Shown: positions 1-8,636 of the stretch, piece after piece | Layout: each line of letters starts with the position of its first letter | Position numbering within the stretch: position 1 is the stretch's first letter | From: Candidatus Poseidoniales archaeon | Lineage (GTDB): Archaea; Thermoplasmatota; Poseidoniia; Poseidoniales; Thalassarchaeaceae | Length of the DNA stretch: 26,836 bases | Assembly (NCBI GenBank): GCA_028821815.1 | Contig: JAPKEY010000003.1 | Location: forward strand, 1-26,836 | Reading direction: 5' to 3' | Program-made: the position numbers and the translations under genes | The notes under the pieces: generated by a model | What the model saw: only the letters and a program-made list of their open reading frames with translations | Databases searched by the model: none | What the model was told of the DNA's origin: nothing

Positions 1-2
1 TC

Positions 3-1859
3 ATGGATGAGGCACTTTCTGACACCTTCCTCGATTTTGAGAACTGCACCGATCCGGGTGATGAAGTCTGGATTAACGCCTGGATTGACGATGCACACAA
101 TATTCGAATCGATGCAATGAACGTCCCTCTGGAGGCTAAATACACCACAATCAGTTACACAATGGCTATTTCTGGTTACGATTTAAATGGGACAGAGGAT
201 AATTCAACTACCATTCGGATCGACTATACCGGTACGGAGTGGCCAGCGGTCATCTATGAGTTACACGTTGTTTTCACAAATGATACCTTTGAAATCGAAG
301 AGGAATTAGATGGAGATGGAAATACTACAGGAAATACCACTGAAATTTGGTCGGCAATCAATTTGGCTGAGTTGGATGCAACTGTAGAAATCAAGGAACG
401 ACCGGCAAGCATGGGCTGGTTACCTTGGGTTGATGACAGTCCTACAAAGGAAGCCGAGCTGATTACCGAAGAAGGACGTCGTTGTTGGAGCACATCTGAA
501 TTGGGTAATTGGGGTTGGATTATGATGGGTGCAGAATGGGGTGGCGGCCGTGAGACGGCGATGCTTGCCGGCGGTTCTGCAGGTGTTCCACCTTGGTGGA
601 TGGCCTTTGTTTCCATGTCGATGTCAGTCTTCTTCCTATTTGCTCAATATCCACTAATGTATCGCTTCTACCACACCGAGGATGACGATATCTTGAGTGA
701 AACTCAATTGAAGCGACTGATTCAACAAGCCATACAGAAAGTCGAGAAAAAAATGCGACTAGAAGTAGACTGGGATGCTTGGAAAATGCAGGAACGAGAT
801 ATCAGTATTGACGTACTTGTTCCTTACAGAACAACCATGGAAACCCATGTCGACATCCAAGAAATTCGCGGTGCAATGATTACTCTTGTTCTCGATGAAT
901 TCAAGGCATTTGGAGTCATGAAACCACTCCATCTCCAATCCAAGGCTGTCGACAGCCGAAAGGGAATATTTGAATCTCTAGAACACGGTCTAGATATGAA
1001 GGTTCAAGCTCAAGGTGAGAGGGCTGAATTGGTCGATGATTACTCGAAATTCTTTGAGAACGTAGGTCAACTTGCTGGTGTTGAATATCAAGCTATCAAA
1101 GAGGTGAAGAAGTGGTTTGCATCACAGCGTCTAACCGATCGCGGTTCCAAGGTATATTCTGACGACGCTGCACTCTATGTTCGCATTATCTACAAGCCAA
1201 AGCAGCGTTTTGCCTTCTTCCGATTCAAGCGGTCATATGTCGATGTTGAAGCAGATATTGAGAATTATATGCGTCGCAAGATGACGGATTATCTTGAAGA
1301 TCGTAAGTTGGTTGTCAGCGCACGAAATGAAGTTCAGACGCTCTCTGACCGCTCTGCCGCTGGTCGTGTCGAAACCGGCGGAGAAGAAGGCAAACATCAG
1401 GCATTGGTGGCCAAGCAAGGAGGCATCGTCGGTACCCTGCTTCAAAACCAGGTCATGGGCGATGTGTTGTCGACCGTCGAATTCGTAGCGCAAGAAAAAC
1501 GTGATTTCATCAACCGTTGGGGATTCTGGGGCCTCATCGTCTTCGTTTGGATTCCATTCATGGCTTCTGGCGTACTTGTCGGCGCCATGCTCGGTTTACT
1601 CAGCCGCATGAGATTCACCAACGTACTCATCGCTTGTTCGCTCGGAGGATTTGCCGCATCGATAACTTGGGCTTATACCGCTCGAGGAATCATCGAAGTG
1701 ATGGAGCGATATCATGCTGAAGCCCTCATTCCATGGTTGATTGCAATCGTGATTGCATTCGCAGTCTTCCATCTTCGAACCAGTAAGAAGCGTCGTCGAG
1801 AAGCACTGTTCAAGGAGACCGTACAATTCTTTGGTGGCACTTCGGAGAATGAAATCTGA
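3..1859 (+). CDS. Large membrane protein with extracellular N-terminal part, 5' end cut by window edge
   Basis: I do not recognise the whole protein. The visible 618 residues begin with an Asn/Thr/Asp-rich, probably extracellular beta-type region (about 1-190, several N-x-S/T sites), then a membrane segment at about 197-220. A charged, probably cytoplasmic region follows (about 225-500). The C-terminal part has hydrophobic segments near 506-532, 539-565 and 573-592 and ends in a basic tail. The 506-565 stretch (aromatic start, then IPFMASGVLVGAMLG) resembles the C-terminal half of the small multidrug export family (PF06695). That is a weak, by-eye likeness. There is no signal peptide before the extracellular region, so the true start almost certainly lies upstream and the ATG at position 3 is internal. 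A perfect hairpin follows the stop, and the ABC exporter genes lie downstream on the same strand. Confidence 0.75.
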   Translation: MDEALSDTFLDFENCTDPGDEVWINAWIDDAHNIRIDAMNVPLEAKYTTISYTMAISGYDLNGTEDNSTTIRIDYTGTEWPAVIYELHVVFTNDTFEIEEELDGDGNTTGNTTEIWSAINLAELDATVEIKERPASMGWLPWVDDSPTKEAELITEEGRRCWSTSELGNWGWIMMGAEWGGGRETAMLAGGSAGVPPWWMAFVSMSMSVFFLFAQYPLMYRFYHTEDDDILSETQLKRLIQQAIQKVEKKMRLEVDWDAWKMQERDISIDVLVPYRTTMETHVDIQEIRGAMITLVLDEFKAFGVMKPLHLQSKAVDSRKGIFESLEHGLDMKVQAQGERAELVDDYSKFFENVGQLAGVEYQAIKEVKKWFASQRLTDRGSKVYSDDAALYVRIIYKPKQRFAFFRFKRSYVDVEADIENYMRRKMTDYLEDRKLVVSARNEVQTLSDRSAAGRVETGGEEGKHQALVAKQGGIVGTLLQNQVMGDVLSTVEFVAQEKRDFINRWGFWGLIVFVWIPFMASGVLVGAMLGLLSRMRFTNVLIACSLGGFAASITWAYTARGIIEVMERYHAEALIPWLIAIVIAFAVFHLRTSKKRRREALFKETVQFFGGTSENEI

Positions 1860-1866
1860 TTGAGAT

Positions 1867-1889
1867 TTCACCCTGTGTAACAGGGTGAA
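1867..1889. repeat. Perfect inverted repeat, 9-bp stem, after the first gene
   Basis: TTCACCCTG, a 5-base loop (TGTAA), then CAGGGTGAA. It starts 7 bases after the stop of the membrane protein gene and lies just upstream of a TATA-like element for the ABC gene. This position would suit an end-of-transcript hairpin. Its ACCC...GGGT inner part resembles the other intergenic hairpins in this window, but its loop differs. Confidence 0.6.
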
Positions 1890-1900
1890 TTCACTCAATT

Positions 1901-1909
1901 GCTATATGT
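1901..1909 (+). promoter_or_regulatory. Possible TATA box for the ABC exporter genes
   Basis: GCTATATGT is centred about 33 bases before the ATG at 1938. That would place an archaeal transcription start near 1930, giving a very short leader or none, in agreement with the lack of a clear ribosome binding site before this ATG. A small GC hairpin (CCCG-CTT-CGGG, 1922-1932) sits between box and start. This is inferred from spacing only. Confidence 0.3.
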
Positions 1910-1937
1910 CACCGATTTGAGCCCGCTTCGGGATAAC

Positions 1938-2612
1938 ATGGCATTGGTTGACATCACGAATCTCAAACGGCATTACAAAATGGCCTCTGGAACAGTCAGG
2001 GCCCTCGATGGAATCAATCTGAAAATTGAGGAAGGCGAGAGGATTCTCTTACTGGGACCATCTGGTTCAGGTAAGACAACTTTGTTGAATTGTCTTGCAG
2101 CCCTCGACAATCCAACTGATGGTGATTACGATTTCAATGGCCAAAAAGTACCAAAAGGACATGCAGAGAAGATGACCACATTCCGTCGAGAAAATATTGG
2201 TTACGTTTTTCAATTCTTTAATCTCCTTCAAGATTTGACTGTGCTTGAGAATATCCTCCTGATTCAAGAACTTTCAGATGGTAGGGATGAATCCAGAGCC
2301 CGTGAGTTGCTGGCTTTGGTCGGCCTTGAAGCAGAGGTAAACCGATTCCCAGCAGAGATCAGTGGTGGTCAACAGCAGAGAGTTGCGATCGCCAGAAGTT
2401 TGGCCAAGAGCCCCAATCTATTGCTTGGTGATGAGTTGACTGGGAATTTAGATTCAGCTACATCCGCGAAAGTCATGGAAGTACTGGTCAGTGCTTGTGA
2501 AGCAGAGGGGATTACGACAGTCATGGTGACTCACGATGAATCATTGACCAAGTATGCGACCAGAGTTGTGCGTTTGGACAGTGGAAAAATCATCTCTGAT
2601 GAAAAGGTTTGA
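1938..2612 (+). CDS. ABC transporter ATPase, MacB/LolD type
   Basis: This cytoplasmic ATPase powers the FtsX-like permease encoded next. At 224 residues it has the usual length of the LolD/MacB/FtsE group. Visible motifs are Walker A GPSGSGKT (40-47), Q-loop glutamine in YVFQFFNLL (about 92), signature ISGGQQQ (141-147), Walker B LLLGDE followed by LTGNLDS (161-172), and the switch histidine in VTHD (about 199). The family normally reads DEPTG at Walker B; here the proline is leucine. An upstream TTG at 1899 would add 13 residues unlike the family, so I chose the ATG at 1938. The stop lies 14 bases before the permease ATG, and the two genes are surely co-transcribed. MacB-type systems export or extract lipoproteins, peptides or lipids without transporting through a classical channel; the substrate here is unknown. 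Confidence 0.95.
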   Translation: MALVDITNLKRHYKMASGTVRALDGINLKIEEGERILLLGPSGSGKTTLLNCLAALDNPTDGDYDFNGQKVPKGHAEKMTTFRRENIGYVFQFFNLLQDLTVLENILLIQELSDGRDESRARELLALVGLEAEVNRFPAEISGGQQQRVAIARSLAKSPNLLLGDELTGNLDSATSAKVMEVLVSACEAEGITTVMVTHDESLTKYATRVVRLDSGKIISDEKV

Positions 2613-2626
2613 ACGGAGGTGACAAG

Positions 2627-5065
2627 ATGTCTATGCTGTTGACAAAGAGGCTCGCAAGAAGCCTTTGGCGCACCAAATTACGCCTATCAGCAGTCATTCT
2701 AATGGTCGCCATTGGCGTCTTTGCAGGTATTTCGTTTGGGGCCTATGCAATTTCAGTCACCACGCTGTATGATGACATCTACGCAGATGATGAACTGGGA
2801 GTCAATCTCCCAGATGTATGGGTTGAGAATAATGCTGGAAATTGGAATGCTTCAACTTCCGAAACACTCTGCCAAGAGATTCGAGAACAATGGCCCAGTG
2901 ATGAACTCGTACTGGACAAATGTGAACCGCGCCTGGTTTCAAATGGGCAATTCTTCAGTGAATCTGCCGATAACGGAATGGTTGTCGCAGTTTGGCACGG
3001 GATCGATGAAGGTGAAGTGGACAGAGTTTGGATTCCAGAACATGATTGCTGCTCGGGTCGAATGGCCATTGCCCCCGATGAAATTGTCATCGATCAACAC
3101 GCCGCCGAAGCGCTGGAAATTGAGGTTGGTGATTCAGTTCACATCAGTGCTGGTGCAGGATATGCCCTCGATTACACCGTCGTCGGGATTGGATTTCATT
3201 CCAATCATTTGTATTTCACAATCGAAAATCAAATCCTTCCTGCTCAACCAGGGACCTTTGTCACCGGATACATGACTGACGAAGGACTTGAGGCGCTGGC
3301 CAACTTCAGTGCTGGAGAATCGAATTACCTCCTCATAGACGTTGAAGGGACCCCTGATCCTCAGAATTCAAATGCAAGTGGATTGACCGATTTGGAAATA
3401 GGAATTGAAGCCATCGCAATAGAGATCGATAACTCTCATCTGGATGTATATGATCGAACAGAAGAGTTCTCGGTTGAATTCTTGCGAGCAGATGTAGAGG
3501 GTGCTGAAAAAGCATACCCTGTCATCACAGGAATGCTAGCCGTTGTCGCTGGCATCACCATCTTCCTCAGTTTACAGAGATTGATTCAATCACAGGCCAA
3601 GGAAATCGCTGTACTACGGACACTCGGTGTGAAGCGAATGTCGATTATGCCTGGTTACATCATCGCACCGATTTTCATTGGTGTCATCGGTTGTGTACTC
3701 GGCGCTATTCCAGGTGTATTCTTCGGTGCACCTGCGATGACCAAGGTGTACGAAGGCATCATTGGAATCCCCATCATCAATCCAACGGTTCCATCCTCAT
3801 TGGTGGTTGAGGTAGTCGTAACCGCCATGGTGATTGTCTTCTTGTCTGGACTGAGGCCTGCTTGGCAAGCATCACGGATGCAACCATTGGAAGTATTGCG
3901 TGGTCAGCATGAGATTCGTGTATCCTCCAGAGGTTTGCAGAAGTTAACTGCAAAGTTGCCTGCTACGGTTGGGTTGACCATTCGTTCAAGTGTACGAAAA
4001 CCGGTTCGCTTGATGTTCACTTTCCTTGCAGTGGGCCTTTCAATGTTGATATTCGGTTCCATGATGATTATGATGGACTCCTTCGGAGAAATATTCCTTG
4101 GAGGTGTAGAAGACCGTCAAAGTTGGGATGCCAAGGCTATGACGGAAGGCGATGAAGATGCAAAGGATGCCATCATCGAATGGGCCGATGAAAATGGAGC
4201 AGAACATGAACTCATGCTCATATTCCCGGGCAAACCCGAGAATGACAATCGGAAATTGTTCGCCTGTGGACTTGAGAATGTCGCAACTGAGACTGGCGAT
4301 TCGATGTTTTTGGTGTATCTTTCAGATGGTAATTTACCATCCGCCAATCAGGCCATACCGGAGGTTCTCATTGATGAGGGCCTCAACCATTTCCTTGGCT
4401 GGGAGATTGGTGAAACACATACGCTTGTATTCGGTGACCAAACGGTTGAAATCAAAATCACAGGTTTCACTCAGGGTGAAATGTCCCGCACCGTGTATTT
4501 CCATCGTGCCGACCTTGCAGAAATTTTGGGGATTGAGGCCACTGTTGTGATGCTTGATTTACCCGACGGGATCGAACTAGACAACCATCTCGCTGAGAGT
4601 TCATTTGGCGTTACGTTGCGTGAAGACACGTTGGATGCCTTTGAAACCCTCATGGAAAAACAACAGGAGATGTTCATCGCGATTCAGGGCTTGGGCATTT
4701 TGGTTGCCGTTGCCGTCTTGTTCAACACTCTTGTGATGAATTTGGCTGAGAGAGACACTGAACTAGCGACCCTGAGAGTACTGGGGGCATCCAACAATCG
4801 ATTGGGGTTGATGCTGTTCGGTGAGCATTTGGGCATTGGATTGATTGGCGGTGTCCTAGGCTGTATTTTCTCTGTTCTTGGAACAAAATTGATGCTTTCT
4901 TCATTCGTAACATGGACTGCATATTTCACAGTCTCAGCCTCTAATTCATCGATTTTCCTTCTGATTGGAATTGTGGTATTCATCTCAATTTCCTTGACAC
5001 CCTTTGGAATGTGGAGAATCAAGAAAATGAATTTGGTCGAGAAGGTCAAAGATCTCTCACAGTGA
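2627..5065 (+). CDS. FtsX/MacB-like ABC transporter permease
   Basis: An 812-residue integral membrane partner of the preceding ATPase. An N-terminal membrane helix (about 14-40) is followed by a large extracytoplasmic MacB_PCD-like domain, then three helices (about 300-415) forming a first FtsX core. A fifth helix (PVRLMFTFLAVGLSML, about 460-485), a second extracytoplasmic domain and a second three-helix FtsX core (about 680-805) follow. This duplicated arrangement is usual for long single-chain permeases of the family. Each core contains the expected AVLRTLG-type coupling motif (AVLRTLGVKR and ATLRVLGASN). The ATG at 2627 has a strong ribosome binding site, GGAGGTGA, at 2615-2622; an upstream TTG overlapping the ATPase stop is unlikely. 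The extracytoplasmic domains are Asp/Glu-rich with a few cysteines. Confidence 0.92.
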   Translation: MSMLLTKRLARSLWRTKLRLSAVILMVAIGVFAGISFGAYAISVTTLYDDIYADDELGVNLPDVWVENNAGNWNASTSETLCQEIREQWPSDELVLDKCEPRLVSNGQFFSESADNGMVVAVWHGIDEGEVDRVWIPEHDCCSGRMAIAPDEIVIDQHAAEALEIEVGDSVHISAGAGYALDYTVVGIGFHSNHLYFTIENQILPAQPGTFVTGYMTDEGLEALANFSAGESNYLLIDVEGTPDPQNSNASGLTDLEIGIEAIAIEIDNSHLDVYDRTEEFSVEFLRADVEGAEKAYPVITGMLAVVAGITIFLSLQRLIQSQAKEIAVLRTLGVKRMSIMPGYIIAPIFIGVIGCVLGAIPGVFFGAPAMTKVYEGIIGIPIINPTVPSSLVVEVVVTAMVIVFLSGLRPAWQASRMQPLEVLRGQHEIRVSSRGLQKLTAKLPATVGLTIRSSVRKPVRLMFTFLAVGLSMLIFGSMMIMMDSFGEIFLGGVEDRQSWDAKAMTEGDEDAKDAIIEWADENGAEHELMLIFPGKPENDNRKLFACGLENVATETGDSMFLVYLSDGNLPSANQAIPEVLIDEGLNHFLGWEIGETHTLVFGDQTVEIKITGFTQGEMSRTVYFHRADLAEILGIEATVVMLDLPDGIELDNHLAESSFGVTLREDTLDAFETLMEKQQEMFIAIQGLGILVAVAVLFNTLVMNLAERDTELATLRVLGASNNRLGLMLFGEHLGIGLIGGVLGCIFSVLGTKLMLSSFVTWTAYFTVSASNSSIFLLIGIVVFISISLTPFGMWRIKKMNLVEKVKDLSQ

Positions 5066-5075
5066 GGTGTTTTGT

Positions 5076-5852
5076 ATGCGCTTAGTAACTTGGAATCTCA
5101 ATGGCATCCGTGCGGCGATTCGCAAGGGATTGGATGAATTTGTCGAACGTATCAACCCCGATATCCTACTGTTGCAAGAAACGCGAGCTTTACCTGAACA
5201 ACTTCCAAAGGATTGGACTCCAACCATGCCACACACACTCATGCATCCCGCTGAGAAAAAAGGCTACTCTGGTGTGGCGACTTGGTCCCGTGAAACATTC
5301 ACAGAAATGGGTCGTGGAACCGGTACAAGACTGGATACTAACGATACCGAAGGTCGCATGCTCCATACTTATCATAATGGCGTGCACTGCTTGAATTGTT
5401 ACTTACCCAGTGGCTCTAACAAGATTGAGCGTCAAATTTGGAAGGAACAGTGGATGGAAGATCTCCTCGAATGGGCGCGCCCGTTTACGAAATTGGATGA
5501 ACCAGTATTCCTATGTGGAGACCTCAATATCGCTCACACTGAAGATGATATTTGGAACCCTGTTGGCAATAAAAAGATGAGTGGATTTTTACCACAGGAA
5601 CGTGAATGGTTTGATCGACTTCTCGCATCGGGTTGGAATGATTTACTCCGAATTGGCGTCGGACCTGGAAAAGGGCCTTACTCATGGTGGTCGAATCGTG
5701 GACAGGCTCGAGAGAAGGATCGTGGCTGGCGTATTGACTATGTTCTCGCAAATGCGGCTGGCGCGCCACTCTTGCAACGAGCTTCTGTGATGAGGGAGGG
5801 TGGATTGGTCGTTAGCGACCATGCCCCAGTCATCGTTGATTTGGATATTTAG
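5076..5852 (+). CDS. xthA: Exonuclease III family AP endonuclease
   Basis: This DNA base-excision repair enzyme cuts at abasic sites and removes 3' blocks. It has 258 residues, close to the usual length of about 255-270. Motifs in order: TWNLNGIRA near the N-terminus (metal-binding Asn), LLLQETR (catalytic Glu), GDLNIAHTEDD (catalytic Asp and Asn), GWRIDYVL and a C-terminal SDHAPV (catalytic His). All active-site positions expected in ExoIII/APE1 enzymes are present, so it should be active. A GTG at 5067 would add three residues; the ATG at 5076 is preferred because GAGGTG at 5064-5069 is a good ribosome binding site and overlaps the permease stop codon. It is the first gene of the shikimate cluster by spacing, although functionally unrelated to it. 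A hairpin starts directly after the stop. Confidence 0.95.
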   Translation: MRLVTWNLNGIRAAIRKGLDEFVERINPDILLLQETRALPEQLPKDWTPTMPHTLMHPAEKKGYSGVATWSRETFTEMGRGTGTRLDTNDTEGRMLHTYHNGVHCLNCYLPSGSNKIERQIWKEQWMEDLLEWARPFTKLDEPVFLCGDLNIAHTEDDIWNPVGNKKMSGFLPQEREWFDRLLASGWNDLLRIGVGPGKGPYSWWSNRGQAREKDRGWRIDYVLANAAGAPLLQRASVMREGGLVVSDHAPVIVDLDI

Positions 5853-5871
5853 GTCGACCCTACGGGTCGAC
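5853..5871. repeat. Perfect inverted repeat GTCGACCC-TAC-GGGTCGAC
   Basis: An 8-bp perfect stem with a three-base loop, beginning at the base after the exonuclease III stop and ending 10-34 bases before the possible starts of the next gene. It shares the core CCCTACGGG with hairpins at 8614-8636 and 21733-21749, whose arms differ in sequence but stay complementary. Confidence 0.75.
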
Positions 5872-5905
5872 AAACGCTCAAATGCAGGGAGTAGTGGGGA
5901 CACCC

Positions 5906-6667
5906 ATGAGCGGTGGCCTCGAAAATCGCCTCGAGCGCCTTCTTCCGAAAGGGCGTGGCGTTTGGATTCCGATGGATCACGGTCTCTCAGGATACCCTGA
6001 AGAAGGCCTTGACCGAATGGATTCAGTCATTGATTCCATCATTTCCGGTGGGGCTGATGCCATCGTTTGCCAGAAAGGAGTTGTCAGCCAACAATCGATT
6101 CGAACCGGTTGGGATGGATTTGTTTGTCATGTCTCAGCTTCGACATCCCATGGTGGCGAAAATTCACAATTCAAGGTTAAAATTGCAAGTGCTGCCGAAG
6201 CATTTTCTCGAGGCGCCACAGGTGTTTCTGGACAGATCAACCTCGGTGATGAAAACGAACCTGAAATGATTGTTGACATGGGTGAATTGACATCGGAAGC
6301 ACATGAAATGGAAATGCCGGTTCTAGGCATGGTCTACCCCCGAGGTCCAAATTTGGTCACTTTGCCAAATGATATCACAGGTGGTGTGGCTCATGCTGCA
6401 CGTGTCGCATATGAAATGGGCTGCCATGTAGTGAAAGTTCCTTGGACGGGCAATGCAGAAAGTTTCCGAAAGGTGTGCGATGCTGTCCCCATTCCCGTAT
6501 TGATTGCCGGTGGTCCCAGTGGTGGGAGTTTCGACGAAACATTAGAAATCGTTCGGTATGCAATGTCAGCCGGTGGAGCCGGTGTATGCATGGGTCGTCA
6601 GGTGTTTGGCGCCAAAGATCCTGCAGCCTGTGTTCGTGCACTACGGGCAATCATCCATGAGATGTGA
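5906..6667 (+). CDS. aroA': 2-amino-3,7-dideoxy-D-threo-hept-6-ulosonate synthase (class I aldolase family)
   Basis: This is the first enzyme of the archaeal route to dehydroquinate. It condenses L-aspartate 4-semialdehyde with a 6-deoxy-5-ketofructose 1-phosphate-derived unit to give ADH. Fold and motifs are those of the DeoC/FbaB class I aldolases. Visible are PMDHG near the N-terminus, VYPRG (the tyrosine that acts as acid in the Methanocaldococcus enzyme), KVPWTG (Schiff-base lysine, residue 177 from this start) and the phosphate-binding AGGPSGG. FbaB-type fructose-bisphosphate aldolases share these motifs, but the adjacent dehydroquinate synthase II makes the ADH synthase assignment strong. 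Starts at 5882 and 5906 are both possible; I prefer 5906 because GGGGA lies five bases upstream and the earlier start adds eight uninformative residues. The stop is 9 bases before the next ATG. Confidence 0.9.
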   Translation: MSGGLENRLERLLPKGRGVWIPMDHGLSGYPEEGLDRMDSVIDSIISGGADAIVCQKGVVSQQSIRTGWDGFVCHVSASTSHGGENSQFKVKIASAAEAFSRGATGVSGQINLGDENEPEMIVDMGELTSEAHEMEMPVLGMVYPRGPNLVTLPNDITGGVAHAARVAYEMGCHVVKVPWTGNAESFRKVCDAVPIPVLIAGGPSGGSFDETLEIVRYAMSAGGAGVCMGRQVFGAKDPAACVRALRAIIHEM

Positions 6668-6676
6668 GGTGAACAA

Positions 6677-7720
6677 ATGGAATTGTGGCTAGACGCAGCG
6701 AGTGTAAATGGAGGCGTTCTCCAACCACACCCTGCAGACCGCGTATTGCTCGCTAATGGGGATGCAATCCCTGAGTGGGTTGACTCTGCTTTGTTTGCTT
6801 GTGAAGACGGGCGCATTCTTGATTCATCTACCACACCTGTTGGTGTTCATATTGAAATTAGCGATGCGGAGGGTCAAGACGCAGCAAAATCGATGGTTGG
6901 TCTTGTATCTTGGATTGTATTGACCACCGGAGATTGGCAAATGATTCCACTTGAGAATATCGTTGCAGCTGCCCAGGGGACTGGAACACACCTCATCGCT
7001 CGAATCGATACAACACAATCCATTCGGGGTGCAGCTTTTGCACTTGAGACTGGGGTTGATGGCTTGCTATTACCAGCTGATCATGCTGAAATTTGGGCTG
7101 ATGCGCAGATTATCGCAGCCGAACGTCTCGCAACCCAAAGCGAAGGTGACGAAGGTGTGCTTGAAGATGGATCTGAACTTGTAGCGGTAGAGATCCTTTC
7201 CATCGATGATGGGGGCGTTGGTGACCGTGTTTGTGTAGACTTGACATCCATTCTTGAAGTCGGTGAAGGCTTCCTCATTGGTTCTTCTGCCAATGCGTTG
7301 GTTTTGGTTCATGGTGAGACATTGGAGAGTGAATTTGTCCCCCCTCGTCCATTTAGGGTCAATGCAGGGGCTGTTCACGCATACATTTTGTTGGCAGATG
7401 GTTCAACCAAATATCTGAGTGAACTGATTGCGGGAGATTCTGTTGCAGTATGCAATTCATCGGGCATTGTCCGCAGTGCAATGATTGGGCGGATGAAAAT
7501 CGAGTCCCGCCCATTTCTACTCATTCGTTACGGCCATTCTGAGAGTGAAATCACGGGACAAATTTTCCTTCAACAAGCCGAGACCGTTCGATTGATATCT
7601 CCTTTAGGAGATATGCCCTCCGTCACCTCAGTCGAGGTTGGTGATTATCTGCTTGCATACACTGGAACAAGCGCTAGGCATATCGGGCAGAACGTTCTGT
7701 CGGTAGCCGAGGAGCACTGA
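6677..7720 (+). CDS. aroB': 3-dehydroquinate synthase type II
   Basis: This enzyme oxidatively deaminates and cyclises ADH to 3-dehydroquinate with NAD, replacing the DAHP-based bacterial AroB step. The 347 residues match the PF01959 family in length. Conserved blocks include PFRVNAGAVHAYI, GRMKIESRPFLLIRY, a QQAETVRLISP block and a C-terminal ARHIGQ. The N-terminal half is more divergent and acidic. The ATG has a clear ribosome binding site, TGAGGTGA at 6665-6672, which includes the stop codon of the ADH synthase gene, so the two are translationally close-coupled. The gene order aroA'-aroB' is typical of archaea and supports both assignments. Confidence 0.94.
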   Translation: MELWLDAASVNGGVLQPHPADRVLLANGDAIPEWVDSALFACEDGRILDSSTTPVGVHIEISDAEGQDAAKSMVGLVSWIVLTTGDWQMIPLENIVAAAQGTGTHLIARIDTTQSIRGAAFALETGVDGLLLPADHAEIWADAQIIAAERLATQSEGDEGVLEDGSELVAVEILSIDDGGVGDRVCVDLTSILEVGEGFLIGSSANALVLVHGETLESEFVPPRPFRVNAGAVHAYILLADGSTKYLSELIAGDSVAVCNSSGIVRSAMIGRMKIESRPFLLIRYGHSESEITGQIFLQQAETVRLISPLGDMPSVTSVEVGDYLLAYTGTSARHIGQNVLSVAEEH

Positions 7721-7732
7721 GGAGGGGGTAGG

Positions 7733-8596
7733 ATGGCAGTACTGGGTCGCGGCGAAGGTCATGGTGGTGTTAGTATCCTCCACGCTCTTGGTGCTGGCTA
7801 TGGTGCCGCTGCCAGTATCTCACTTTCAACACGTGTTCAATTGCGAGATACACCCGTCAAAAGAGCGCCTGAAGACCCACATGGGCTGATTCTTGCAGTC
7901 ATAGAAACTTGGTCTAACACAGGTCTATCCATGCCTGATACTGAAGAATTACACTGGGCTGTCCGTTCCGACCTGCCTATTGGGTGTGGGTTGAAATCAA
8001 GTGCAGCATTGGCAGTCGCTTGTATCCGAGCTCTCGCTGATGCAACTAAAACTGAATTAGAAAATCATCAGATCGTCGATATCGCATCATCTGCCCAGTT
8101 GGCTTGTGGATGTTCATTCACCGGTTCCGTTGATGATTCATGGGCAGCGGTTGAACCCGGTTGGAAAGTTGTAGACCCATCCCGACCTGCTGCTGATGGT
8201 GTATTGATGCAGGGGGAAATTGAGAATCCCGAAAATTGGGTAATTCTCATTTTGAATAGGGGTCCAAGAATTATACAACCTGATCCCGAGCAATTTCAAG
8301 CGGTCGCGAGTCAATTCCAGCAAGCAATTTCTGCGGTAGAACAAGAACAAATTTTCAATGCAATGATACACAACGGACGTGCAGTTAGTGCTGCCCTTGG
8401 AGATGGAGTAGGCCGTAAGACGTGTAACGATATGAGTATCTTAGGGTGTCGAGTCTCGGCTATTTCTGGATCAGGTCCAGCCATAGCACTCATCCTTCCA
8501 GCCAGTCAAGAATCCACCATCCGACGTGTTCACCAAACAATTGAACCACGTGGATGGGAAATTCTCGAGACCACCTTTCGTTCGGGTGAAGCATAA
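7733..8596 (+). CDS. aroK: Archaeal GHMP-type shikimate kinase
   Basis: This enzyme phosphorylates shikimate at the 3-hydroxyl using ATP. The 287-residue protein belongs to the GHMP kinase superfamily, not the bacterial P-loop AroK/AroL family. Visible are an N-terminal small-molecule binding region (GHGGVSILHALGAGYGAA), the ATP-binding motif DLPIGCGLKSSAALA at about 80-94 and the C-terminal motif SAISGSGPAIAL at about 242-253. The variant GLKSSAA instead of the more general GLGSSAA is characteristic of archaeal shikimate kinases. The ribosome binding site GGAGGGGG at 7721-7728 is the strongest in the cluster. Other GHMP kinases such as homoserine kinase are alternatives, but the position between dehydroquinate synthase and chorismate synthase argues for shikimate kinase. 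Confidence 0.93.
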   Translation: MAVLGRGEGHGGVSILHALGAGYGAAASISLSTRVQLRDTPVKRAPEDPHGLILAVIETWSNTGLSMPDTEELHWAVRSDLPIGCGLKSSAALAVACIRALADATKTELENHQIVDIASSAQLACGCSFTGSVDDSWAAVEPGWKVVDPSRPAADGVLMQGEIENPENWVILILNRGPRIIQPDPEQFQAVASQFQQAISAVEQEQIFNAMIHNGRAVSAALGDGVGRKTCNDMSILGCRVSAISGSGPAIALILPASQESTIRRVHQTIEPRGWEILETTFRSGEA

Positions 8597-8613
8597 GGGG
8601 AAAGTCGTTCTCG

Positions 8614-8636
8614 CGCTGCACCCGTAGGGTGCAGCG
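8614..8636. repeat. Perfect inverted repeat CGCTGCACCC-GTA-GGGTGCAGCG abutting an ATG
   Basis: A 10-bp perfect stem with a three-base loop, ending on the base before the chorismate synthase ATG at 8637. It takes the place where a ribosome binding site would lie. In RNA it would be very stable, so it could hinder initiation or force coupling. It has the same CCC-GTA-GGG core as the hairpins at 5853 and 21733. Confidence 0.8.

Noticed and set aside
2712..3275. 187-codon open frame inside the permease gene, same strand, other frame
   Set aside because: Low-quality composition, no motif, fully inside the FtsX-like gene.
5906..6667. Glycolytic fructose-bisphosphate aldolase (FbaB)
   Set aside because: Motifs cannot exclude it alone, but the immediately following dehydroquinate synthase II and shikimate kinase make ADH synthase far more likely.
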